Shown here: piece by piece, positions 56,734-64,000 of the stretch
Numbering within the stretch: position 1 is the first letter of the stretch
Layout: every line of letters begins with the position of its first letter
Assembly: GCA_005239165.1 (NCBI GenBank)
Contig: RAPG01000004.1
Location: forward strand, 186,001 to 250,000
Reading direction: 5' to 3'
Source of the DNA: Allopusillimonas ginsengisoli
GTDB taxonomy: Bacteria > Pseudomonadota > Gammaproteobacteria > Burkholderiales > Burkholderiaceae_B
Length of the DNA: 64,000 nucleotides
Made by a program: the position numbers and the translations under genes
Notes under the pieces: generated by a model
What the model saw: the letters and a program-made list of their open reading frames with translations, nothing else
What the model was told of the DNA's origin: nothing
Database searches by the model: none

Positions 56734-57639
56734 TTAATACTGCTGTGTACCTGAGCGCAATGGAACGAAACGGACTGACTCGAGCTCTTCGCGGCGCCAT
56801 GCGGTAGCACCGGTGCGCTCAATAAGAATCAGCCGTTGCGCAGTCGTGCCTTCAGGCGCGATGAGACGGCCCCCGACGGCAAGCTGTTCTAGCAGCGCCT
56901 GGGGAATTTTAATACCAGCGGCGGCGACGATAATACCGTCGAAAGGCGCCAACCCGGGTAAACCTATCATGCCGTCTCCGAAAACAAGACGAACACGGGA
57001 CATAAGTTTAAGGGATCGCAGCGTTTCGCGGGCTGGGTCGAAAAGACCACGAATACGCTCAATCGCATGAACTTCTTTGATAAATTGTGCCAATACTGCG
57101 GCCTGATAACCACACCCAGCGCCAACCTCGAGCACACGCACTGGTTCACGATTTTCGCACATGGCGGAAATCATACGTGCCACTACCCACGGCTGCGAAA
57201 TAGTCTGACTGTGACCAATGGGCAATGCCGCGTTTTCGTATGCACGGCTGGCCAGCCCTTCATCGACAAAGATATGCCGGGGCACCTGCATCATGGCATT
57301 GAGTACGCGTTCGTCCTGGATGCCCTGATTACGCAGGCGTTGAACCATGATTGCGCGTAAACGCTCAGAATTCAACCCCAAATTGACCTGCGGCGCGCGC
57401 GCACCAGCATTTGCCAGCATGGCCTGACCTTTACCCGGCGAGCCCGTGTTCAGGGGAGCAGCTCCGCTACGGCCAGGGAAGGCGTGCAACGGCGCCTGCT
57501 GTGCTGGCTTGTTGGCACTGGCTGGGGTGACAATACGCGTGTTGCTGTTGGCCGCCGATACCCCGCCGCCCAGGCTGGAACGCCCGAAGCGGTTGGTGGT
57601 ACCGCGCTCGAAAGTAAAAGGCGCTACGGGTTTACGCAT
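56734..57639 (-). CDS. pcm: Protein-L-isoaspartate O-methyltransferase
   Basis: 301 residues. It methylates isoaspartyl residues in damaged proteins. Catalytic domain (about 85-301): [56 protein letters not shown] (S-adenosylmethionine site) and VFGDGMIGL. The first 85 residues are Gly, Ala, Ser and Pro-rich without resemblance to the family, which normally has about 210 residues; a start inside this part is possible. It overlaps the surE stop by 16 bases. Confidence 0.93.
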   Translation of the reverse strand: MRKPVAPFTFERGTTNRFGRSSLGGGVSAANSNTRIVTPASANKPAQQAPLHAFPGRSGAAPLNTGSPGKGQAMLANAGARAPQVNLGLNSERLRAIMVQRLRNQGIQDERVLNAMMQVPRHIFVDEGLASRAYENAALPIGHSQTISQPWVVARMISAMCENREPVRVLEVGAGCGYQAAVLAQFIKEVHAIERIRGLFDPARETLRSLKLMSRVRLVFGDGMIGLPGLAPFDGIIVAAAGIKIPQALLEQLAVGGRLIAPEGTTAQRLILIERTGATAWRREELESVRFVPLRSGTQQY

Positions 57640-58382
57640 AGAGGGCCTGCCCAGGCGCGTACCTGTTCAAGTTGAGTGTAATGCGTCAAATCAAACCTTA
57701 ACGGAGTGATCGACACCGCATTTTGCGCGATAGCACCGAAATCAGTGTCAGCAGCGGAGTCAGACACGCGTCCGACAGGCCCGATCCAGTAGACCGGCTC
57801 TCCGTATGGCGTGCTGCTTTTGACTACGGGTTCGGAAGGATGGCGCTTGCCCAGACGGGTTACACGAATTTCCTGGATGGCCTCGTAAGCCACGGCCGGA
57901 ATATTGACATTAAGAAGGATTTGGCCTGCCAGCGGCGACCGGGTCTGTTGCTCAACCACCTGGCGGGCTATGCGTGTCGCCGCGTCGAGATTGTCCCAGC
58001 CTTTGCGCACGAGCGAGAAAGCAATAGCGGGAATGCCGAACAGATAACCCTCGGTTGCGGCTGCAACCGTGCCCGAATACAGGGTGTCTTCGCCCATATT
58101 GGCACCATTATTTATACCGGAAACGACCAGATCGGGCCGAAAATCGAGCAAACCGGTAAGCGCAATGTGGACGCAATCGGACGGTGTGCCATTGACAAAA
58201 TAATAACCATTACTGGCCTGTCGCACAGACAGCGGGCGATTAAGCGTAAGCGAGTTGGAGGAGCCGCTACAGTTGGTTTCGGGTGCTACAACGGTGACAT
58301 CACCCAGCCCATCTAACGCCTTGACCAGCGCTTCGAGCCCGGGAGCGTTGTAACCATCATCATTAGATACCAGTATGCGCAT
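57624..58382 (-). CDS. surE: 5'/3'-nucleotidase SurE
   Basis: 252 residues. [19 protein letters not shown] is the conserved start with the metal-binding Asp pair; [22 protein letters not shown] and [23 protein letters not shown] complete the site. It removes phosphate from nucleoside monophosphates and helps in stationary-phase survival. The open frame is longer, but the ATG at 58382 matches the family and has GGAAAG 2 bases before it. First gene of surE-pcm-nlpD, divergent from plsY. Confidence 0.96.
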   Translation of the reverse strand: MRILVSNDDGYNAPGLEALVKALDGLGDVTVVAPETNCSGSSNSLTLNRPLSVRQASNGYYFVNGTPSDCVHIALTGLLDFRPDLVVSGINNGANMGEDTLYSGTVAAATEGYLFGIPAIAFSLVRKGWDNLDAATRIARQVVEQQTRSPLAGQILLNVNIPAVAYEAIQEIRVTRLGKRHPSEPVVKSSTPYGEPVYWIGPVGRVSDSAADTDFGAIAQNAVSITPLRFDLTHYTQLEQVRAWAGPLCVNP

Positions 58383-58492
58383 TGCTTTCCACAGAAACTC
58401 AACCGAACGTAGCGAATTGTACCCGTTCGTTTTGGTGATTTGGGCGACACTAGGTAGAATCGCGTGCAGCAGCCTACGGAGCAAGCCTATTT

Positions 58493-59155
58493 ATGTCTAT
58501 GATTACTGCCACTCTCATCGCCGTTCTTCTTATTGTCGTATCGTACCTCATAGGGTCGGTGCCATTTGCCGTTGTCGTCAGCAGGCTTATGGGTCTGGCC
58601 GACCCACGCAGCTTCGGGTCCAAAAACCCCGGGGCCACCAATGTGTTACGCACAGGCAATAAAACCGCTGCGGCGCTGACCTTGCTTGGCGATGCGGCCA
58701 AGGGGTGGGTGGCCGTCGTGCTGTCCACCTGGCTCACCCAGCGTTTCGGGATGTCAAACAGCGTAGTCGCTGCGTGTGCAGTGGCCGCATTCATGGGGCA
58801 TGTTTACCCTGTATTTATTGGTTTCAAAGGCGGCAAAGGCGTTGCCACTGCCCTTGGTGTGTTGCTGGGGTTAAACCCGTGGCTGGCACTGGCAACCGTG
58901 GGGACGTGGCTTATTATTGCCTGGGTGTCGCGATACTCATCGCTGGCGTCCATCGTGTCGGCTATTTTCGCACCGTTTTATTATCTTCTGGGCGGCAATG
59001 TCGCCTGGCGTATGGACGGCTCAGTGGCCATGGCTATTGTCGCCATAAGCGTCATGCTGCTTTACCGCCATCAGGCCAATATCAGCCGCCTGATGACAGG
59101 CAAAGAAAGCCGTATCGGCGGCAACAAGAATAAAACCGACTCGAGGCGGCGCTAG
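58493..59155 (+). CDS. plsY: Acyl-phosphate:glycerol-3-phosphate acyltransferase
   Basis: 220 residues with five membrane segments. [17 protein letters not shown] and [16 protein letters not shown] are PlsY signature loops. It starts phospholipid synthesis by acylating glycerol 3-phosphate. A Lys/Arg-rich C-terminal tail. Its stop overlaps the tsaD stop region by four bases on the other strand. Confidence 0.96.
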   Translation: MSMITATLIAVLLIVVSYLIGSVPFAVVVSRLMGLADPRSFGSKNPGATNVLRTGNKTAAALTLLGDAAKGWVAVVLSTWLTQRFGMSNSVVAACAVAAFMGHVYPVFIGFKGGKGVATALGVLLGLNPWLALATVGTWLIIAWVSRYSSLASIVSAIFAPFYYLLGGNVAWRMDGSVAMAIVAISVMLLYRHQANISRLMTGKESRIGGNKNKTDSRRR

Positions 59156-60213
59156 GGCTGAGCTACCGCCTTTTCAGCGGGACGACAAACGTCGTGGAGA
59201 TCCCAGCGGGGCTTTACCGTAAACGCATGCCCACTTGCCGACAGATCAACCAGGCCAGCGTTGACGCGACACGCAGCGGCAAAGGCAATCATGGCGCCAT
59301 TGTCGGTGCAAAACTCGAGCGGCGGAAAAAACACCTCGCCGCCCAGCTTTTCCATGGTGCTAACTAAACGCTCGCGTAACAACCGGTTAGCCCCTACCCC
59401 GCCCGCCACCACCAGCCGCTTCAGGCCGGTTTGTTTCATGGCTTTAATAGACTTGGCCGCCAGCACGTCCACAATGGCCGCCTCGGTGGCTGCCGCCAGG
59501 TCGGTGCGGTCTGGCTCAGTGAGCCCTCCATCCTTCTCGGCAGCCTTGATACGCGTTAGCACAGCCGTTTTAAGCCCACTAAAGCTGAAGTCGAGATCAC
59601 GGCTATGTAGCATGGGCCTGGGCAGCGCGTAACGCTGTGGATCTCCGTTGCGTGCCAATGCAGAAAGCGCCGGGCCGCCCGGATAACCGAGCCCCATCAA
59701 CTTGGCCGATTTATCGAACGCCTCGCCTGCGGCATCGTCGAGTGTTTCGCCAAGCAGTGCATAAGCCCCCACGCCATCCACCCGCATCAGCTGGGTGTGC
59801 CCACCTGATACAAGCAGCGCGATAAAAGGAAAATCGGGACGAGGCTCAGCCAGCAGCGGCGACAGCAGATGACCTTCTAGATGATGGATAGGTATGGCGG
59901 GCAAGCCCCGCGCCCACGCAAAAGACTGAGCCACGCTCGCACCGACCAGTAAGGCCCCGGCCAGACCGGGCCCGGCGGTATAGGCGACGGCACCGATATC
60001 GTCCATGGCAACCCCTGCGCTCTGGAGCACCTCTCGCGTCAGCGGCAAGACACGACGAATGTGATCGCGCGACGCCAGTTCAGGTACGACCCCCCCGTAC
60101 TCGCGGTGCATGGCGATCTGGCTGTGCAGGGCGTGGGCCAGCAGGCCGCGCTGGGTATCGACCAGAGCGACGCCGGTTTCATCGCACGAACTTTCAAAAC
60201 CTATAATGATCAT
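59152..60213 (-). CDS. tsaD: tRNA N6-adenosine threonylcarbamoyltransferase
   Basis: 353 residues. [18 protein letters not shown] is the usual start; [13 protein letters not shown] holds the iron-binding HxxxH motif; [26 protein letters not shown] and [12 protein letters not shown] follow. With TsaB, TsaC and TsaE it makes t6A at position 37 of ANN-decoding tRNAs. It diverges from the purine permease. rpsU, a common neighbour, is not adjacent. Confidence 0.97.
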   Translation of the reverse strand: MIIIGFESSCDETGVALVDTQRGLLAHALHSQIAMHREYGGVVPELASRDHIRRVLPLTREVLQSAGVAMDDIGAVAYTAGPGLAGALLVGASVAQSFAWARGLPAIPIHHLEGHLLSPLLAEPRPDFPFIALLVSGGHTQLMRVDGVGAYALLGETLDDAAGEAFDKSAKLMGLGYPGGPALSALARNGDPQRYALPRPMLHSRDLDFSFSGLKTAVLTRIKAAEKDGGLTEPDRTDLAAATEAAIVDVLAAKSIKAMKQTGLKRLVVAGGVGANRLLRERLVSTMEKLGGEVFFPPLEFCTDNGAMIAFAAACRVNAGLVDLSASGHAFTVKPRWDLHDVCRPAEKAVAQP

Positions 60214-60304
60214 GACCGCTAGTGTACAACCCGCAGGGAAATCGCCGTAGAATTCTAGCTGTCAATTAAGCAATAACAACCACCTATTTGCCACGGGGAC
60301 AACC

Positions 60305-61597
60305 ATGCTAGAGCGTCTTTTCCAGTTGCGCGCACACAACACCACAGCCCGCACAGAAATCCTTGCGGGGATCACCACATTTCTCACCATGTCGTACATC
60401 ATCTTCGTCAACCCGGAGATTCTCTCGACGACCGGCATGGATAAAAGCGCCGTGTTTGTCGCCACCTGCCTGGCCGCCGCAATAGGTACATTCATTATGG
60501 CTTTCGTGGCCAACTGGCCTATTGGCATGGCGCCCGGCATGGGGCTCAACGCATTTTTTGCGTTTACCGTAGTTGGAGCACTGGGTTACACCTGGCAACA
60601 AGCGCTGGGGGCCGTATTCATCTCCGGCGTCATCTTCGTATTGCTCACCGTCACGGGCGCCCGATCATGGCTGGTTGCAGGCATACCCAAATCTTTACGC
60701 TCGGCCATTGCCGCGGGCATTGGGCTGTTTCTCGCTCTGATTGCGTTTAGCAGCTCAGGCATTGTGGTCGCTAACGAGGCCACCAAGGTCGGCCTTGGCG
60801 ACCTGACCTCGGCGCCTCCTCTGTTCGCCATTCTGGGGTTCTTTCTGATTGCTGGGCTTGATGCCCTCAAAGTGCGCGGAGCAATTCTTATCGGCATTCT
60901 GGTTGTCACGGTGTTATCCATGGTTACCGGCAACAGTGAGTTTTATGGTGTGTTCTCCGCGCCACCCAGTCTGGCACCCACTTTCATGCAGCTCGATATC
61001 ATGGGCGCGTTGCACACCGGATTTGTCCACGTCATTCTGGTGCTTGTGCTGGTCGAAGTGTTTGATGCAACGGGTACCATGATCGGTGTTGCCACTCGCG
61101 CGGGCCTGATCGAAGAAGGCAAGCCCAATCGTCTTGGCCGGGCCTTGCTGGCCGACAGTACCGCCATTGTTGCCGGCTCGTTTCTGGGCACCAGCAGCAC
61201 GACCGCCTACGCCGAAAGCGCCTCGGGCGTGCAGGCCGGTGGGCGCACCGGCCTCACTGCGTTGACCATAGCCGTACTGTTTCTGCTGTCGCTGTTTCTG
61301 GCACCGCTGGCTGGCGCTGTACCGGCCTACGCCACCGCACCCGCCCTGCTTTACGTGGCAGGCCTCATGCTTCGCGAAATAGTCAACGTCGACTGGAAAG
61401 ACGTTACCGAAGCCACGCCAGCTGCTCTCACTGCCATGGCCATGCCGTTCACGTACTCCATTGCCAATGGTCTGGCTTTTGGTTTTATCAGCTATGTCGT
61501 ACTCAAGGCTGTAACCGGTCGGTTCCGCGACATCCATATGGCCACTCTACTCGTCGCCGTCCTGTTCGTCATCAAATACGGATTTTTCGCAGAATAA
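60305..61597 (+). CDS. NCS2-family purine permease (AzgA/PbuG type)
   Basis: 430 residues, about 12 to 14 membrane segments. VNPEILSTTGMD, GMAPGMGLNAFFAFTVVG, EVFDATGTMIGVATRAGL and GTSSTTAYAESASGVQAGGRTGLTAL are signatures of the AzgA-like branch, which imports adenine, guanine or hypoxanthine with protons. The exact base is not predictable. It has a purine-rich stretch (ACGGGGAC) before the ATG. Followed by a 153-base gap with several hairpins before the thioredoxin gene. Confidence 0.94.
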   Translation: MLERLFQLRAHNTTARTEILAGITTFLTMSYIIFVNPEILSTTGMDKSAVFVATCLAAAIGTFIMAFVANWPIGMAPGMGLNAFFAFTVVGALGYTWQQALGAVFISGVIFVLLTVTGARSWLVAGIPKSLRSAIAAGIGLFLALIAFSSSGIVVANEATKVGLGDLTSAPPLFAILGFFLIAGLDALKVRGAILIGILVVTVLSMVTGNSEFYGVFSAPPSLAPTFMQLDIMGALHTGFVHVILVLVLVEVFDATGTMIGVATRAGLIEEGKPNRLGRALLADSTAIVAGSFLGTSSTTAYAESASGVQAGGRTGLTALTIAVLFLLSLFLAPLAGAVPAYATAPALLYVAGLMLREIVNVDWKDVTEATPAALTAMAMPFTYSIANGLAFGFISYVVLKAVTGRFRDIHMATLLVAVLFVIKYGFFAE

Positions 61598-61707
61598 AAA
61601 TAGCCAACAAGGGCGCTGGCTCTGGCTGCTTCCGGGCAGGGGTCGGCTTGCGGCCCCTGCAACCGCCTGGCAAAGGCGTTACACTGGAACTTCAAACTAT
61701 CCAGAAC

Positions 61708-61734
61708 AAGCGGCTTTCTAGAGGCCGCTTTTTT
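61708..61734 (+). terminator. Rho-independent terminator just before the thioredoxin gene
   Basis: AAGCGGC (61708-61714) / GCCGCTT (61724-61730) with a 9-base loop, followed by T runs. It ends 17 bases before the thioredoxin ATG and about 110 bases after the permease stop. An upstream hairpin, GCAGGGG (61636-61642) / CCCCTGC (61654-61660), lies in the same gap. Confidence 0.8.
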
Positions 61735-61750
61735 ATTTTTAGGGGTATCT

Positions 61751-62134
61751 ATGAGCACCATCGAACTGGACAAAGACAATTTTCAGACAGCAATCCAGGA
61801 CACCAAGCCACTGATCGTGGACTTCTGGGCACCGTGGTGCGGGCCTTGCAATAACTTTGCACCAATTTTTGAGGCTGCGGCCGAGAAAAACGACGACATC
61901 ACGTTTGCCAAGATCAATACAGAAGTCGAGCAGGAACTGGCCACCACGCTATCCATCCGCTCAATTCCGACACTCATGGTGTTTCGTGAGCAGGTTTTGC
62001 TGTTTTCGCAACCCGGCGCTCTGTCGGCCTCGCAGCTTGATGAACTGATCGCGCAAATACGCGACCTGGACATGGAGCAAGTGCACGCCGAAATTGCCGC
62101 CCAGCAAAACGGCGCTGGCGAACAAGACGCCTGA
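61751..62134 (+). CDS. Thioredoxin-like protein
   Basis: 127 residues. Thioredoxin fold with the active site FWAPWCGPCNNF and the cis-Pro in IRSIPTLMVF; the strand after the active site and the QPGALSASQLDELI end are typical of thioredoxins, here with about 20 extra residues at the C-terminus. Cytoplasmic, no signal peptide. It differs from TrxA at CNNF (normally CKMI/CRMI), so it is probably an additional thioredoxin. A terminator lies just upstream, so its own promoter must be very close or readthrough is used. Confidence 0.92.
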   Translation: MSTIELDKDNFQTAIQDTKPLIVDFWAPWCGPCNNFAPIFEAAAEKNDDITFAKINTEVEQELATTLSIRSIPTLMVFREQVLLFSQPGALSASQLDELIAQIRDLDMEQVHAEIAAQQNGAGEQDA

Positions 62135-62208
62135 TTCAGGCTGCGTGTGACCTGCTGGCGGCACCACGTCTGGCAGGCGCGCATATCAGAGCGTAGTGGC
62201 ACGCCCTG

Positions 62209-62802
62209 CTACTCTTGCTGCTGCCACAAGCCTTTGCCGCGCGTCAGGTTGGTATGCAGGGCCTGCAGTGCTGCAGCCTGGGTGCGGGGCACAGCAAGTG
62301 CCCAGCGCACACCGGTATCAATAAACTGCTCGTCAAGCACTCGCGCATCAAAGCCAGGCAAGCGTGCCCGCAAAAGAGCCATCTCGGCAAAATCGCAGGC
62401 ACAGCTTACCTGCACTTCGTCCACAAGCTCGGTTTTGGCAGCCAGACGCAGACATTGCGCCGCTGCGCCACCATAGGCGCGCACCAAGCCGCCTGTCCCC
62501 AGTTTTACACCACCAAACCAGCGTATAACCAATACTGCGACGCGGTCGCACTGCTGGCCTTCTATGGCCTGCAAAATCGGGCGCCCGGCTGTACCGCCAG
62601 GCTCACCGTCATCGTTGAAGCGGTATTCGGCGCCGATGCGGTACGCCCAGCAATTATGCGTGGCATCGGCAACGCTGTGCGCTGCGATGAACGCCAACGC
62701 CTCTTCGGGCGTTTGCACGGTATCGGCCAGCGCCAGAAACCGGCTTTTCTTGACATCTTCTTCGTAAGACGCCGGTGCGCTCAAGGTATACGAAACAGGC
62801 AC
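62209..62802 (-). CDS. YigZ/IMPACT family protein
   Basis: 197 residues. N-terminal UPF0029 domain with KKSRFLA, HNCWAYRIG, FNDDGEPGGTAGRPIL and VIRWFGGVKLGTGGLVRAYGGAA, all signatures, and a DUF1949-type C-terminal domain (about 135-197). Function uncertain; relatives affect translation control in eukaryotes. It lies 8 bases after the stop of the ABC-F gene in the same direction, so both may be cotranscribed. Confidence 0.92.
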   Translation of the reverse strand: MPVSYTLSAPASYEEDVKKSRFLALADTVQTPEEALAFIAAHSVADATHNCWAYRIGAEYRFNDDGEPGGTAGRPILQAIEGQQCDRVAVLVIRWFGGVKLGTGGLVRAYGGAAAQCLRLAAKTELVDEVQVSCACDFAEMALLRARLPGFDARVLDEQFIDTGVRWALAVPRTQAAALQALHTNLTRGKGLWQQQE

Positions 62803-62810
62803 CCGCTACA

Positions 62811-64000
62811 TCAGGCGGCGATTCCGCGCGAAGCGAGGTACTCGTCGTAGCTGCCTGTGTAGTCAATGATCTGGCCGTCTGGCATGATCTCAATGATGCG
62901 GGTAGCCAGACCTGATACGAATTCGCGGTCATGTGACACGAAAAACAGCGTGCCTTCGTACAGTTCCAGTGCAAACTGCAACGACTCGATTGATTCCATA
63001 TCCAGGTGGTTGGTTGGTTCGTCGAGCAGCAAAACGTTATGTCGACCCAGCATCAGCCGCCCGAAACTCATGCGGTTTTTCTCACCACCAGAAAGCACAT
63101 TTACCTCTTTGCTGATGTCGTCGCCGGAAAATAGCAGACGCCCCATTACTGAACGCAACGACTGGTCATCATCGCCCGGCTGCCGGTAATCACCCAGCCA
63201 GTCAAAAAGGTTTTTGGTGGAATCGAACTGATGGGATACGTCTTGCGCCATATAGCCTATGTCGGCCGTATCAGACCACTTTACCGCACCTGTATCGGGT
63301 TTCAGATCATTGGCCAGCATTCTGAGCAGTGTGGTTTTACCTACGCCGTTAGCACCAATAATGGCTACTTTCTGGCCTGCCTCGACCATGGCGGAGTAAT
63401 TGCGGATAACCGGCTGATCAAAAGCCTTGCTTATGCCCTCGATGGTGACGGCGAGGCGGTGCAAGACCTTGTTCTGCTCGAACCGAATATATGGATTCTG
63501 GCGCGACGACGGCTTGACCTGGACGGATTCTGACTTGATGCGGTCTATCTGCTTTAGCCGTGAAGTTGCCTGGCGCGCCTTGGACTTGTTGGCCGAAAAC
63601 CGGCGGACAAAGTCTTGAAGTTCGGCCACGCGCTCTTTCGCCTTGGCATTGGCGTTGGTCAGACGCTCGCGTGCCTGGGTGGACGCCAGCATGTAGTCAT
63701 CATAGTTGCCCGGGTAGATACGCAGCTCACGGTAGTCAAGGTCGGCCATATGCGTACACACCTGATTCAGGAAGTGACGGTCATGGCTGATGATGATCAT
63801 GGTGCTCTGATAGCTATTGAGCACGTCTTCGAGCCAGCGTATGGTGTTGATGTCGAGGTTGTTGGTTGGTTCGTCGAGCAGCAAGACATCAGGGTTGGAA
63901 AACAGGGCCTGGGCCAGCAGCACCCGCAACTTCCAGCCCGGTGCGACTTCACGCATGGGCAGCTCGTGCTGGTCTACTGTTAACTCGAGGCCCAGCAGCA
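62811..64000 (-). CDS. ABC-F family ATPase, YbiT-like, C-terminal part
   Basis: The N-terminus lies beyond the right edge; 396 codons are visible. The first nucleotide-binding domain appears from its signature region ([14 protein letters not shown]) through [11 protein letters not shown] and [10 protein letters not shown]; the inter-domain linker (about 90 residues, basic and helical) follows, then a full second domain with Walker [37 protein letters not shown] and VSHDREFV. The first signature replaces the usual LSGG with APGW, as in YbiT. ABC-F proteins act on ribosomes; they have no membrane part. No resistance role is evident. Confidence 0.93.
   Translation of the reverse strand, partial: LLGLELTVDQHELPMREVAPGWKLRVLLAQALFSNPDVLLLDEPTNNLDINTIRWLEDVLNSYQSTMIIISHDRHFLNQVCTHMADLDYRELRIYPGNYDDYMLASTQARERLTNANAKAKERVAELQDFVRRFSANKSKARQATSRLKQIDRIKSESVQVKPSSRQNPYIRFEQNKVLHRLAVTIEGISKAFDQPVIRNYSAMVEAGQKVAIIGANGVGKTTLLRMLANDLKPDTGAVKWSDTADIGYMAQDVSHQFDSTKNLFDWLGDYRQPGDDDQSLRSVMGRLLFSGDDISKEVNVLSGGEKNRMSFGRLMLGRHNVLLLDEPTNHLDMESIESLQFALELYEGTLFFVSHDREFVSGLATRIIEIMPDGQIIDYTGSYDEYLASRGIAA

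Noticed and set aside
61625..61640. GGCTGCTTCC, the complement of part of the conserved SRP RNA loop
   Set aside because: The full GGAAGGAAGCAGCC-type loop and the flanking helix of 4.5S RNA are not present; a 10-base match is not enough.

Overview
The window is a 64 kb piece of a GC-rich betaproteobacterial chromosome. The gene content and order (aceE-aceF-lpdA with lipoyl domains on both E2 and E3, gmk-rpoZ-spoT, surE-pcm-nlpD, PF04392 ABC and DctP TRAP transporters) fit Burkholderiales, most likely Alcaligenaceae. That assignment rests on protein resemblance and gene order only. Coding density is high. I see no tRNA, rRNA, insertion sequence, prophage, integrase or CRISPR array. This is core chromosome, not an accessory island.

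Layout, left to right. 1-4892 (minus): pyruvate dehydrogenase operon aceE-aceF-lpdA (lpdA cut by the window edge). 5188-8440 (plus): a PAS sensor kinase, a FixJ-type regulator and folD, joined by two 4-base start/stop overlaps. 8746-11923: oligopeptidase A, a 231-bp pentanucleotide array and a SCO1/SenC copper chaperone. 11966-14821 (minus): a flavoprotein disulfide reductase, a nitroreductase and pdxJ. 14966-21204 (minus): a tripartite RND efflux operon with no regulator gene beside it. 21408-25629: a BON lipoprotein, a frameshifted glycine-zipper gene and the ybhP-clsB-ybhN lipid operon. 25880-28634 (minus): a PF04392 ABC importer with a frameshifted ATPase gene. 28767-30972: a spermidine synthase-like protein, a thiolase and a 46-residue small protein. 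31340-35392 (plus): xthA, gmk, rpoZ, spoT. 35381-37272 (minus): azlD, azlC and an M23 peptidase. 37641-40426 (plus): a DctPQM TRAP importer with a frameshifted dctM. 40794-50959: ppiD, ugpQ, rlmJ, a CBS/nucleotidyltransferase signalling protein with its exonuclease partner, a pseudouridine synthase, ubiC, a frameshifted PII gene and an MscS channel. 51054-58382: argH, rlmD, a Spy/CpxP-like protein, a PF10108 exonuclease and nlpD-pcm-surE. 58493-64000: plsY, tsaD, an NCS2 purine permease, a thioredoxin, a YigZ protein and a YbiT-type ABC-F ATPase (cut by the window edge).

The strongest non-routine signals are these. (1) Four genes are each broken by the loss of exactly one base, and adding one base restores a full-length family member in each; sequence error is the first explanation to test, contingency mutation the second. 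(2) Simple-sequence arrays built on a TTG-initial 5- or 6-mer lie at two loci, both on the plus strand, upstream of genes for envelope proteins. (3) A short intergenic island at 40466-40655 holds a 38-bp tandem duplication and a 19-bp direct repeat. (4) There are several strong palindromes or hairpins with no clear role. (5) rpoS is absent from its usual place after nlpD. I found no convincing new multigene system.
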